In this document: one piece after another, positions 1 through 11,900 of the stretch | Layout of the letters: every line of letters starts with the position of its first letter | Numbering within the stretch: position 1 is the stretch's first letter | Assembly (NCBI RefSeq): GCF_014356525.2 | Contig: NC_052511.1 | Span: 15,299,942-15,363,941, forward strand | Direction: 5' to 3' | Source: Nilaparvata lugens | Lineage: Eukaryota > Arthropoda > Insecta > Hemiptera > Delphacidae | Length of the DNA: 64,000 bases | Program-made: the position numbers and the translations under genes | The notes under the pieces: generated by a model | Seen by the model: only the letters and a program-made list of their open reading frames with translations | Database searches by the model: none | What the model was told of the DNA's origin: nothing

Positions 1-1784
1 CTTACTCAATCTGATTGTAATGAATGTTTCTGATATTATTCATTCTCAGACATATCATTTTTGTAAAATGTGAATGCTATCACGTAGCTCAGTTTGATTG
101 ATATTCCCCATCCTTCCTTGCCAATAGAAAACTTCTATAGTTGCGAGTTCAGGCAGCACAATATCACAGCTTATTTCGTCATCGTTTAGTCTTTTTCGCA
201 CTGGAGTTGAACGCGGGTAAATAATATGAGTGGTAGACATCACTTATGCAGGGCATGGCGTGCTCCTCATGTTTAATAATATGACTACGTAAGAGCGGAG
301 AGTCGAGCCTCGTGTCTCCGCTCGTCGAGCCTCCTCGAGCCTCCACGTGTCCTCTCGTGCCTCCTCGTGAGTCGTGGCAGCTGAATCATCTGTTCCACTT
401 GACGCTTTCCATTCATGGCCACGAGAGTGAAACTGATAAGACGCGCCGCAAATGTCGAGCAACCAGCCGCCGGCGTAAGTCCCAACCGGGGCATCAATTA
501 TTCACCAACTCATTACTGCTCAACAGAGTGTCTCCTGCCAGTCGAATCGGGAGTGCAGTGTCTCGAAAGTCTGTCAAACATCATTGCAATCGGAGAATGA
601 GTTTGGAAGTTAATGCGCTGAGAGTGAGAACACTCGTAATCGAGTTGGGATGTTGTTCCCTTTCTTGTAGAAATGTCACTGTGATACTCTGTGTGAAATG
701 AGAAAGTATCCTTGATAAAGCCATTTTTGTTCGCATACACAATCTTCATTTCAGAGCGTTCGTATTACAAAGTATATTTTTCCATTCAATTTTACCTTCA
801 AACCATGCATTTGACTGTTATTGTTGGTCTTATATTTCATGCGATCGTGTTTTTGTCGAAAAATATATGCTAGCAACTTCAATAATACTCTTATCTGAGG
901 TTTTATCCAGAAATCCAGACAATATGTTCAGTGTTTAAATTCTACCTGTACATTATGGATTCTAATCTCAATAAAGTAAATATTACTAGAATAATCAATG
1001 ATTCATAAGGTGAGATGATCTAAGATTATGTAAGCTTGTAATTTATATGCTATAGTATGCATTAAGCCTGCATAGTGCATATATGTCATTGTTATGAGAG
1101 CAGATACTCCTCAGATAAGAGATTCATTGTAATTATTTATGCTGATGATGACATAAATACTTGAAATACTTACCTCTATCATCCTCTTATAATTTTTTAA
1201 TAGTGTTTTTCCTTCCGATAATATCGTTTATTCATATGTTATGTGAAAGTGGCAGATACTCCTCATGGAGATGCTTTCTACCTATTTCAACCAATTTTTA
1301 AGTGTATTTTCTGGATGAGACTGGCCAATAACATAATGTTTCACATGTAAATATACCTGTACAGTCGAAAGCCTTACGTTCGTGACTGTGACTTCGACAT
1401 AGGTCTGCAGGCGAAAAACTCTGTGAAGGTGAACAAAAACTTATTTGTTCATTTGACAGTCGAATGGGATGTATGAAAAACGTTGCGTTTGTGGCCACCA
1501 GTCTACCTAACAATCATTACTTCAATCTAGTGTGTTTCAGGAGCAGATAGATTCTCGTCATTAAGATGCTTTCCACCCATTTCTATTACGTAGTATATTT
1601 TTCTCTCAATGACTAACGTCATCAAGATACTTTCCACCCATTTCTATTACATAGCATATTTTTGACTAACGTTTACTTTGATCCGTTACTCTCCACATTC
1701 ACCACACTCTCCACAAATCTCAGATTTCTTTATTTGTATTTTTCCTTCGATAACTAACGTTTCCTTCGACATATTGTGTTTCAG
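1..1784 (+). other. 5' flank or upstream intron of the receptor gene
   Basis: There is no convincing coding exon here. The part at about 280-560 is GC-richer than its surroundings and has a short degenerate array of CGAGCCTCC-like units (about 300-378). A donor-like GGC|GTAAGT at 475-480 could end a noncoding 5' exon; this is inference only. From about 1097 the sequence becomes a set of diverged direct repeats that end at the first coding exon (separate entry). Short open frames on both strands at 244-749 follow the GC-rich patch and match no family I recognise. Confidence 0.4.
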
Positions 1785-1810
1785 GAGCAGATATTCATCA
1801 TGGAGCGGCA
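1097..1810 (+). repeat. Diverged direct repeats containing a duplicated splice acceptor
   Basis: A short block built on GCAGATACTCCTCATGGAG recurs near 1100, 1252, 1543 and 1787. The last two copies share an identical TGTGTTTCAGGAGCAGAT (1531-1548 and 1775-1792), so the acceptor AG of the first coding exon (1783-1784) has an exact upstream twin at 1539-1540. The phrase TTTCCACCCATTTCTATTAC also occurs twice between them (about 1570 and 1630). The repeats have diverged and are not a microsatellite. Confidence 0.6.
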
Positions 1811-2119
1811 GCGAGATAGTGGCCGACTATGTGGATGTGCCCGATTCGACCAACATGTCGGGAGGCAATGTGAACGCGACGCCGGCGTCTCTGGTGAACC
1901 TGACGGGCGTCGGGGTGGCGTCGACTGCCGTGGAGCTGTACGCCCTGCCTCCCATCCAGCCGTGGGTAGCCGTCATCATCGCCTTCTGTCTCGGCCTCTG
2001 CATCATCCTCACCGTCGGCGGCAACATCCTCGTCCTACTCGCGTTCATCGTCGACCGCACTATTCGCCAGCCGAGCAACTATTTCATCGCGTCGCTGGCT
2101 GCCACCGATATGCTCATCG
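1785..2119 (+). CDS. mAChR-B: Muscarinic acetylcholine receptor, first coding exon (TM1 and start of TM2)
   Basis: This exon opens the receptor. The acceptor TTTCAG precedes 1785, the in-frame ATG is at 1855 (context CCAACATGT, acceptable for insects), and the donor ATCG|GTGAGT ends the exon at 2119 in phase 1. It encodes residues 1-88 and the first base of Gly89. The extracellular N-terminus is short, with two N-glycosylation sequons (N7-A-T and N15-L-T). TM1 spans about 36-62 with the class A GN signature (GGNILV), followed by intracellular loop 1, then the start of TM2 with Asp85, the conserved 2.50 sodium-site residue, in SLAATDMLI. The frame is also open upstream of 1855 through the acceptor without another in-exon ATG, so a coding upstream exon cannot be excluded. 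An out-of-frame ATG at 1800 overlaps the start (separate entry). Confidence 0.85.
1800..2119 (+). other. Out-of-frame ORF overlapping the receptor start
   Basis: An ATG at 1800-1802 (ATCATGG, A at -3 and G at +4) lies in the first coding exon 55 bases before the receptor ATG and in another frame. It stays open to the donor at 2119. With the receptor splice to 6254 it continues 53 further codons to TAA at 6411-6413, giving 159 codons. The product would be rich in Arg, His, Pro and Ala. Such shadow frames are common opposite GC-rich membrane-helix codons, so coding function is doubtful, but the ATG would be met first by a scanning ribosome. Confidence 0.3.
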
Positions 2120-5100
2120 GTGAGTTGAATCCTGAAACATTCTTGTGTTTTTTATTGTTTCACCACAGGGGGAGAGGTTTTGAGTCCTTGAAATACTTAT
2201 GGTGGGGGGGGAGTTCAAAAGCGATTAAGGAGTTAATAACCGAAAATTAGGTGTGGGGTTCAAAATTGAAAATCGAAACCCAGAGAAACGTTATCATTTG
2301 ACAATTCCCCGGTCTATTGACTGCGGTGAAGACCTAAAAAACTGAAACCGAAGTGTATACTCGTAAAATAACTACTGACGACATTTTTCTGGGTTCCTAA
2401 TTCATGGTGGAGTAGAAGCTGTTTTTCCCTTATTTTAGGGGAAGATGAGTCCTTGAGGTTGGAGGATTTTCACACCTGCATACCAGGAAATTTTAATTGA
2501 GTTATACTCTGATGTTGCTAAAATGATCACATTCTAAATGAGAGTACGCACTCAAATTATGCTTTCAAGTTCAAATACATGGTATTTATAATGTGTTACA
2601 CAAAGTCGGAAATTAAATGAAATAGAGGAGTATATATGGTGTATTCGTATCGGTGATTCGTTACAGTGATTGTACTTGAGTATTCAATCACATATTACTT
2701 GGAATAACATAAGTGGTAATGTAGGCTAAATATAAATATGCAATAGTAATGGTACGATGGTAATTTTTTTTTAGAAAATGAATTAGAATGGAATTTGAAA
2801 ATATAATTATATTTATATTTATTACTCTCATTATCTGATACTTCTCGGTTTTCTATAGCTTGATTCCAATTCCACTATTTCTTCGCACAAATTGAATCAT
2901 TTTCCTCCTTCATTCTATTCACTCTACTTCCCCTTCCTCCCCCCCTTCATCCTTCATTTTTCCTCTTCCCCCTCCACTTCTCCACCAGGTACTGCTAATT
3001 CCTCGTCCTGCTTTCTCTTCATCATTTACTTTTCCTCCTTCGCCACCTCCTCCACTTTCTACCACCCCCTCTTCAACTTATTTTCTTTCTTCTTCTTCTT
3101 CTTCACCGCCACCATCTTTTTCTGATTCTATATCTCTATCCTCGTCTCCTTCTCCTTATTCTCTTATAATTACATGTCATTTTCCACCTTCATTCCCTCT
3201 CTACAATTTGTTACCTGCTCTTTCTCTCCACAACACTCTCCGTTACCTGTGGTTTGTCATTTACTTTTGTTATTATTTCCAAGCTTTCACAACCTTACCT
3301 CAACCCAACACTATTCATATTTTATTTATCCTAGAATTTTCTAATAAGTTTGATTCAGATTCCAAATGACACCTTATACGTTATCGATTTCCTCATATAG
3401 AGTACATCAAGTGATATTATTGGATCTACTCACTCCAAGCTGAATCCTACTTTAATTTTTCCAACATGAATATCTCGACGCATGTTTCAAATCATCTATA
3501 TGAGAATCTAAGATGTTTTGAAGCTGTTTCTAGTAAGTTATGTATGCAGGATCAGTAGGATAAGTTGCAGAACACTTCATCCGTAATGATTGGGAAGCAT
3601 GCACCAAATTAATTAGTAAAAACGGCACGTGAAGGGGAACTGTTGAGTTGGAGTAGCTATAAATATAAACGCGCTGCTTGAGGATGAACTGACTAGAAAA
3701 TAATGAAATGTGATGAGAAAGCTCACAAAGTCGAAAAGTGAAACGAAACAGCTCTGAAACTAATTGGAGCACAATTCAGACGAAGCTGTGATTATACTTA
3801 GCTGTGCAGAGAATTTTTTTCCAACGACAAATTCTCTTGACAAATTGAAGTTCTTGCTGAAGATGATTCTTGACACTGCAGCAGATTAATCGTGATGAAA
3901 AATTGTGTTGGTTCTAGATTGTCTAAGATAATACACTTCTATAAGGAAAACATCCTTCCATTGAAATCATTCGGAGAATTTTAATTGTAATGAAAAATAA
4001 TTCGGTTTTATTTACTCATGAGTTTTCACCGTCTGTATTCGATTTTTTCATCAATGATTCTTCCTTCAATTCTTCATTCATTTTGCTATCAACTTACAAT
4101 AGAAAAAAGCTCTGATTTTTTTTCGTGAGAATGAGACTATCTTTACTTCAATGTCGATTATTGGATCAATCAATTAATTTTGCTTGGCAATTAATGATAT
4201 TCATGAATTCATATGGAGATTACTCCCACAGTTTTTTTTTCAATTTACCTATCACATTCATCCGAAGACTAAAAACACAGTAAAAAAGTTGCAAATGATA
4301 TTGACAAGAATTCAAATATTATGGGTCAAGAAATCTTACATTTCCATAGTGATAAGAGTAATTATTTCATTCGATAGTAGAGTGCATCAAATATCAGCCA
4401 TGGTTTCATACTCTGATACTCTCACTATCCTGAAAATGTAATAATGTGAGATCTAAGCTCGAAGCTTCAGGCTCAATAATGTAACCAAAATTCAATATTT
4501 TCATCTCCCTTAGTTTGTTGAACATCTTGCATGAAAGTCGTATAAATCAACGCATTTCAAATGAAGATCAATATTAAACCCGTCTTTAATAGTACTGTAC
4601 AATATTATTGTGAGCTTTAACTTCAGGTACTACAAAGATCTCGGTAACATAAAAGTTTGTAAAACAATGTCTATTGATTAGGAGCCGTCACTTTTGGATT
4701 CATTCAATAATAGCATGCAGCATCATACAGTAATTTTTCTGTTGGAGAAATATCCTCCATTTGACAAGAAAAAGAATATCTCATCTGTTGGAACATTTGA
4801 GAGACTGAGTGCTGTTGTATAATAATGTGCCGTGCCTGAAGGATTTGGTCACTGAGTTGTTAACAAGATTGGAAAACAACAGAGAAGTTCTCGAGCCCAA
4901 CAAAAAAGCTTAAGAGACTAGAAAAAGTGATAAAAAATAAGAAGAGAACACGCCATTCACATTTTTTAGAGCTCAAGTTTTGCTCGAAAGATTAACATCA
5001 AAAAGAATGAAGTGTCGACGAGATTTCGCGCGCAAGTTTTCTTTTCATTGTCGAGTAATAGCGACCAAAGAAAACCGACAGTAGCAAGGGATTTTCTTTT

Positions 5101-6253
5101 GTGTGTGTTTAAATCCCATCGGAAAAGCTGAGTGAAGAAATTACGACCGGAGGAAGGCGGGAAATGATAAAGAAAAACAGCAAAGAAAACAGGAACAAAA
5201 CAGGAAGATTCATCGTCATTCACTTTTCAGAGAAATTCAGCTATTGCGCGATGCATAATAGCGGCACGAAATGGTGTTGAGACTGTTTTGAAAACGCTGA
5301 CTTCTAACTTTTCACTTCCGACTGTCGATGTATTAGAAAAACTGAACTTTTCCAGAGATAACAAACAAGTGTAACTATGGCTAAGCTCATCACAAAGTTG
5401 AGACGTCTATAGTGCTCTCATGGTTTCATCACTAATGATTGAAATTTTGTTTTTAATCATTTGGAGAATAATTTCTGAACTTGTTCATTCTGTGCACACT
5501 CCACCACCGTTCTAGTCCTAAATTTGATCTTGAATGTTCTATATAAAAATGTTTTGAGCAGCGTGTAGCAGTACTTAATTTATCAACTATTTTTAGCAGT
5601 CTCTTATATTTTCATCTACATTTCTCGTTTTGAGCATGCACTTCAGTAATCAACTCTTTTTTAGCGGTTTCTTATCCAATCTTCATTTCTCGCTTCATCC
5701 TATTCTCCCCTCCGCCTCTCTTTCACCATCTTTCACTATTTCTCTCCATCGTCATTGCATTGCTTTTACACAAGATACGCTGAATCACCATGAATCATGA
5801 GTTTTGATGCAGATACTCATCTATCTTGATCATAATCAGTTGATCAATTCAAATACTAACTCCATAATCCTATCATCAATATAAGTTATTTCGTGTAGTA
5901 AATTGAACAGAATGTCTTCTTGTTGTTCTTCTTCTTCTTTCCAGGATGAGGAGTACAAACCTGTTCCGGTTTCAAAAGATGTAACTACTCTTATCCTACC
6001 ATAGAGGTTCTGCCAATATCCCTTCCACCATAACAGAATGTAGCTAGTTTAAATAACACTTTTCAGATCCATACAAACAAGCCAACCCTCGCTTCCACCC
6101 ACAAGTGCTCTATGATGCTATGATTCTACTACAAGTGCTCTAAGACACCCTTAAATGAGTAGCATTCTCAAAAACAATTATTCTATGATACCCTTGAGAG
6201 GTCTATATGAGGTGATTTATGAAAAAACTATGACGGATTCTTTGATTTTGCAG
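2120..6253 (+). other. Intron of the receptor gene
   Basis: This is a 4134 bp phase-1 intron from GTGAGT at 2120 to TTTTGCAG at 6246-6253, cutting TM2. It is AT-rich and has no coding exon I trust. It contains a long pyrimidine-rich stretch at about 2890-3210 with a strong-looking internal acceptor at 2986-2988 (see findings). A second CT-rich patch lies at about 5690-5760. Open frames at 4184-4441 (+) and 4966-5223 (-) have no recognisable domain. Confidence 0.85.
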
Positions 6254-8436
6254 GTACTGTGTCGATGCCATTCTACACAGTGTACGTGCTGATGGGCTAC
6301 TGGGACCTGGGCCCGATTCTGTGCGACCTGTGGCTGAGCGTCGACTACACAGTGTGCCTAGTGTCGCAGTACACCGTTCTCCTCATCACCATCGACCGGT
6401 TCTGTTCGGTTAAGATCGCGGCCAAATATCGCAGTTGGCGGACTAAAAATCGCGTCATCTGGATGGTCACTATCACATGGATCATACCAGCGCTACTCTT
6501 CTTTATCAGTATTTTCGGTTGGGAACATTTCGTGGGGTTCAGAGACTTGCAGCCGGGTCAGTGTGCGGTGCAATTCCTCAAGGATCCCGTTTTCAATACG
6601 GCTTTAATAATAGGTTATTACTGGACAACGCTTGTGGTGCTTTTTGTGTTGTATGGTGGTATTTATAAGGTAGCGTACGATATGCAAAAGAAGAGTGAGG
6701 CGAAACAGAGGAAGATGCAGTCGATGGTTGCGTTGAGTGCGGGCGCCATGTCGGGTATGGCGGGGCGTGCAGCGGGAATCGGCATGTCCAAAACACAGAG
6801 TTCGATAGTTAGTCAAGACAAACCCAAAACACTTTCACCCATCCCCTCCCCTTCAGCAGTCACTATAGCTCCTGTTACAATGATAACAGCTGAATCCAAC
6901 TCCAGCCATAAAGCTTCAACAAAGACTAACACAACTGTAGTCACAAGTACCTTGGAAACAGAGAAAGTTTCAGGGGAAAAGAAATCATCTTCCCAAGGTG
7001 AGAGTGGTGGTGACAAGTCGGAGCGATCCAGCAGTCCTGCATTTGAATCAGATGAGGACAGCACACCCAACGCTGCCCAGAATCAGCAACAACTAAACCA
7101 GCCTCCACTTTGGAAAGAACGCAAAAAGTCGGTTGTGAACATGGTAAACATTGTTGCACATTCCAACGCACTACAACATGCGTTTACTGCTGGAAGACCC
7201 AATGGGTTTGTAAGGTCGCCTGAACCCAGCAATACGTCAGCCACGCGTCAGAGTCCCTCCTCAATCACACCCACCTCAGAACACTTTGCTGCTCTTCCCC
7301 AAATACCAGAGCAAAGTTTACTTGACACCGATAATCCAGCTGGATATTCTACACCGGGAGACATGTCATCAGAAACACTCACACCTGTCTCTGCGGCAAA
7401 AGAGGATCATTTGAAGCAGTCAAGTGGAGAGAAGCCAGCATCTGAAGTGTCATCAGTTCGATCCCAATCCATCATCCCTCCCCCTTCACAGTTCCAGAGT
7501 AGTTCTGTTTCTGAAGTATCGTTGTACACTAATGATAGGCCAAAAAGTCTCTTAGTAGCTTCGTCGCAAGGTATCTACAATGTCACTTATGATATTCTGT
7601 TAGGTTTAGACAATTCGGATTTAAGGTACATGGACGAAAGTTCCGTGATTGTGGCTTCACCTGGTGTTGAGAGTCCTCCTTCTAGTCAGAGCTTCCCGGC
7701 ATCATCAGGAGGAACCACATCTCCCATTCACAACATCTCGGCTGCCAGTAATCAGTCGCTGTTACAAGCTGCACTGGTGAGAGCAGCCACACAACAGGCT
7801 GGAGCTGCTGTCTCCAAAACAGCCACACCACCAATCACAAAAGTCAACACTGAAGTGAGTCTACAAATCGAGGAGACCGATTCGAAGCCGGTGACATCAG
7901 TTGTGGTGGAAACCGAAACACAGGAACCAGCCGAAGTGACTACTGCCGGTACACCGGCGACCATCTACTCGACAGCTTCCAACTCGATAGCCACTGTTCA
8001 GAACATAGTCTCTGCACCAGCCACTCCACAGCAAAAACGCCAACCATCTCTCAAGAAGACCGACTCTTCATCCTCGGAGAAACGAGAAGGTGGATCCAGG
8101 AGAGATTTCGTCAAAACAATCGGCAAAAAACTCAAAGCAAAACGGAGAGCTGAGAACAGACAAAAGTCGAAATCGGAAAATCGAGCAAGGAAAGCATTTC
8201 GAACTATATCTTTCATATTGGGGGCTTTTGTAGCCTGTTGGACACCCTATCATATACTCGCCTTGGTGGAGGGTTTCTGTACAAACCCACCCTGCACAAA
8301 CGAGCATTTATTCATGTTTTCCTATTTCCTCTGCTATGCTAACAGCCCTATGAACCCCTTCTGCTATGCGCTTGCTAACCATCAATTCAAAAAGACTTTC
8401 ACCCGTTTACTCAAAGGCGATTTCCACATGACATGA
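6254..8436 (+). CDS. mAChR-B: Muscarinic acetylcholine receptor type B-like, second coding exon (TM2-TM7 and C-terminus)
   Basis: This exon carries most of an 815 aa class A GPCR that senses acetylcholine at the plasma membrane. It follows TTTTGCAG and restores Gly89 in phase. Visible landmarks are Cys112 and Cys192 (the TM3 to extracellular loop 2 disulfide pair), amine-binding Asp119 (3.32) in LWLSVDY, DRF in place of DRY at 136-138, TM5 at about 203-226, a very long intracellular loop 3 (about 228-737, Ser/Thr/Pro/Gln-rich, typical of arthropod muscarinic receptors), TM6 with WTPYH at 751-755, and NPFCY at 789-793. The short tail ends in GDFHMT. Vertebrate muscarinic receptors have WTPYN; here position 6.52 is His, and 3.36 is Cys, not Ser. 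The [20 protein letters not shown] stretch after TM5 and the IAAKYR loop are what I recognise from insect mAChR-B and not mAChR-A. The B family is reported to couple to Gi/o and to respond poorly to muscarine; neither can be shown here. Frame and splice phase are intact. Confidence 0.9.
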
Positions 8437-8950
8437 GAAATTTCATGGACTAAATAAAATCTCTATAACACAGTCGCATATCTAGAAATTTCGATTCAAG
8501 CAAAATAGTTTATCAGTTCTCAAATTCTGCTGATTTACCACTTATTTTACCCTTCCACTCTAAATTATATTGGAAACGGAATAATGACTTCATAAAACTT
8601 ATCTCATCAGTAAATTACTATATTTCTTTGATCTAAATTCTAGTTTAATGTATTATTACTATGGATTTATTAGTGGTTCATAGCTTTTAAAGCGTCTTGT
8701 TTTGTTTTAATTATGTATAGAACTCTTACGAATAGGGGTGCCATCAATTTTCAATTTTTGATTTTTGAGAGGAACTGGAGATGTTCTATCGATATTTCTA
8801 GGTATGCTTCTGTGATTTAGATACGTGTTTAATGAATTCTCAATATTATCCAATCTCCTTAATGAACTGAAGCTTATTTTTGTAAATTGTACATTGGAAC
8901 TGCAGAAAACAATAAACTAGATATGTAATAAATGAACAATATTAATCGTG
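8437..8950 (+). other. 3' UTR of the receptor gene with polyadenylation signals
   Basis: AATAAA hexamers occur immediately after the stop (8453-8458) and at 8911-8916 and 8927-8932. The later pair is the more credible end of the main transcript, but which one is used cannot be seen from sequence. Confidence 0.5.
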
Positions 8951-11900
8951 TAATGTTGGTTTGGTTATAGAAATGTAACTCAAAACTTAGGTAAATAAGC
9001 TTTAAGACAAAATTGCTTCATGCTGGAACCCGTGCTTTGCTGTCTACAGGATCTATGTTTTCCTATTCGTTTTTTTTTACTAATCCATAAATTACATCTG
9101 GTGGAAAATTTATTTATGAACTGAATTGAAAAAATAACTAGCGAAATTCTCATTTTAACTGATGGATCAATGCTGAATTTATACTGAAGAAAAACTTATT
9201 CAATCAACTTCTACCTTCCAATATGCATCATTCTAAATTATTGGAATTTGAGAATTCACTTTTACTGAACTTTTGCAATAGAGACTCTATAATATTAGAC
9301 ACATATTTTCTAATGATGATTTTTAAAACCCCATTTTTGTCTGATTTATCTGATATTAAACTCTTAAATCAAATAACACAATCATTACCTTTATGTTTTG
9401 TGTATTGAAAGATATTTGGCATAATCTGGTTTGCAACATTTGGAATGAGGATTTTATTACCTATCATTGAAATTATCTCAAGGATGATTGAAGCTCTAAA
9501 AATATCATAAAAGGATTTTCATATTCCATATAAAATGGTCTTCTAATAACCGTAGTCTATGTAATGGCGTTTCATAATAGTTTCCTAAAACATATTCCAA
9601 TAATATGAAACTCATTCTGCCAATCTATCAGTTAAAATGTAGAAAAATCTCAAAATTCCACTAAATTTTCAAACAAATTCTATTTTAAGGATTCAGGTCT
9701 TATGGTTAGATTTCTGCTTATTCGTGTACTGGAGTTTAAACCCTTTCAACATAGTTAACTGTCTTTTTATATTAAGGATAATAATAATTTTCACCGCACA
9801 AAATCTGCATTACTGCCTTTTGAATAGAGTTTTATCCTGAGTCAAACCCTCTGTAGCTGGAAAATGGGTTAACTGAGCAGCATATTTATGAAAAAGTATT
9901 TTTATGCAAAACAATACAGTATAATTACATTTATTCAAATAAAACCTTTGTGATATGTTAGCTGTGTAAGTATTTGTAATAGAATTGTGAAGCTTGATGT
10001 GGATTAGTACTAGGTTTATAATGTAATACAGGGTAACATGTAAGGAAGTGTAGGTTGTAATGTGAGTTAGATGAATATTTCTGGTGTAATTAATGTAAAA
10101 CCTGATATTATGTCTATTGAGCCAGGTGTGTGTGGTGTTGGAGAAAAGGTGTTTACTTTTACATTTTTCAACTTTTCCAATCATTTAAATTGAAATATTC
10201 GCCAAGGAAAATTTTAAAAACTCCAAAAATTGGCAAGTATTGCGAATTTTCTAACCACTGTGAATAGAAATATTTTATACAATTATTTTCAAACTTCATT
10301 TTCAAGAATTAAGATGATTGTACATTAACAATAATAACATTCAAAGATGTGAATTATTTTCTTGATTTAATTCTTGTAAGAACAGTTACTAGAATGATTG
10401 TTACTCAGCTATTGAATCAGTTTGTCGAATCTTGAAAAAAAATATTCTTGGATAAATAATTTAGAAAGCCCCAACTTTTCCACACACCACATACATGCAT
10501 AGATATGATATCACTAATACTCATGACAATACTTATTAATATTATAGCTTGAACGTTTTAAAGCGCCTATACAGTGTCAATGTTATGCATTATTGTGCTG
10601 AATTAGATAGAAATCAATATTGTAATAGACAACCAATTGTACAGTGATATTATTCTACTTTAAAATTGAAAATAATTACTAATCCTATGATACCAGAGAC
10701 GTTCAATCTAGAAAGTCAAATAAATAATTTATTTGTAAATATTAGTTATGGATACATGGATTTGTATTATGGCAAATACCCCATGAATATAATGAAAATA
10801 ATAATTACAGAAATTATTATTGATAAACATTAAACCGTGATCATACTGTTGTAATAAAATTATATAATAAAAGTATTATTGTTAGATAGTCTATAAAATG
10901 GAATCTCTATCATTGTATATATGCTGATATTTTGAAGAGTATTATGCAATTATTTTTGTAAATTGTGTGATCGATGGAAGGTAAGATGGTCTTTATTATT
11001 ATTTTAAAGATTGATAGCCTACAGGTACAACAACAAAAATATACAGATTGATATGAGCCCAAATCTGTATACTTTTGGAATATTACATGTGAGAAGGATG
11101 TATTTTTTCTATGAAAATCGACGGAGTGACTCCCAGTTGTAAATAAATGTTGCTTTTGTATATCAAGAACTCAATAGTTTAATATTGAATATTTCAGATT
11201 TGACGTATGTGAACGCTTAGATAGATTGATATATTCTCCCAAATCCCATTATATTTATTAAGATGTGAAGAACTTCAGTTTTGTAGTACCTATAAATACA
11301 GTATACAAAACCATAGCTTCCAAATAAATATATAGGATTTGACAATACTGCATTCAATCAAAAACAGTTCCATGATATCAATTATAGTAGTTATAGAACC
11401 TAGGTGTTGTGATTAGACTCATATTAGAATAAAAAGTACTGTTAGAAGAAATTCCTGAAGGACGCCTAAAATTGAATTTGATAACATGTTTTTAGAGTGC
11501 TGAGAAAGATGAAACAATAAATAATAACAAATAGCCTAGAAAATGATAAAGGAGATGGAGTCTTGATTCTGAATTGATTAATAATTATAGAATTGACTCA
11601 TAAGCTTCACTCCATACTTCTTGGTATGAGACAGAATTAATGTGATGTTTAATTTAGGTTTGGCAATTCGTAGATTTTTTCAACATAAATGTTTTTGTAC
11701 ACTTTAGAAACCCCTAAATCTAGCTTATGCTATGAGGTGTGTGTAAATAGCTTTGTGTATATCCATCAGCTAGTCTATTCGAGAAGAAATCAGCATTCTT
11801 AATGTACTATACACTTTTTATACTTCAGAAATACACCTTACTGGTACTCGATTTTATTAAATTGATTTATTTGCTACGCTTTTACAGAAATTTTCAATAC

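Noticed and set aside
6259..8436. Assignment of the receptor to mAChR-A or another amine receptor
   Set aside because: The [20 protein letters not shown] region, DRF, and the [17 protein letters not shown] stretch after TM5 fit what I recognise as the B type; a phylogenetic tree would settle this.
9810..10184. 124-codon open frame on the - strand
   Set aside because: Low-complexity peptide rich in Thr, His, Ile, Asn and Tyr in AT-rich DNA, no domain, no splice or start context that stands out.
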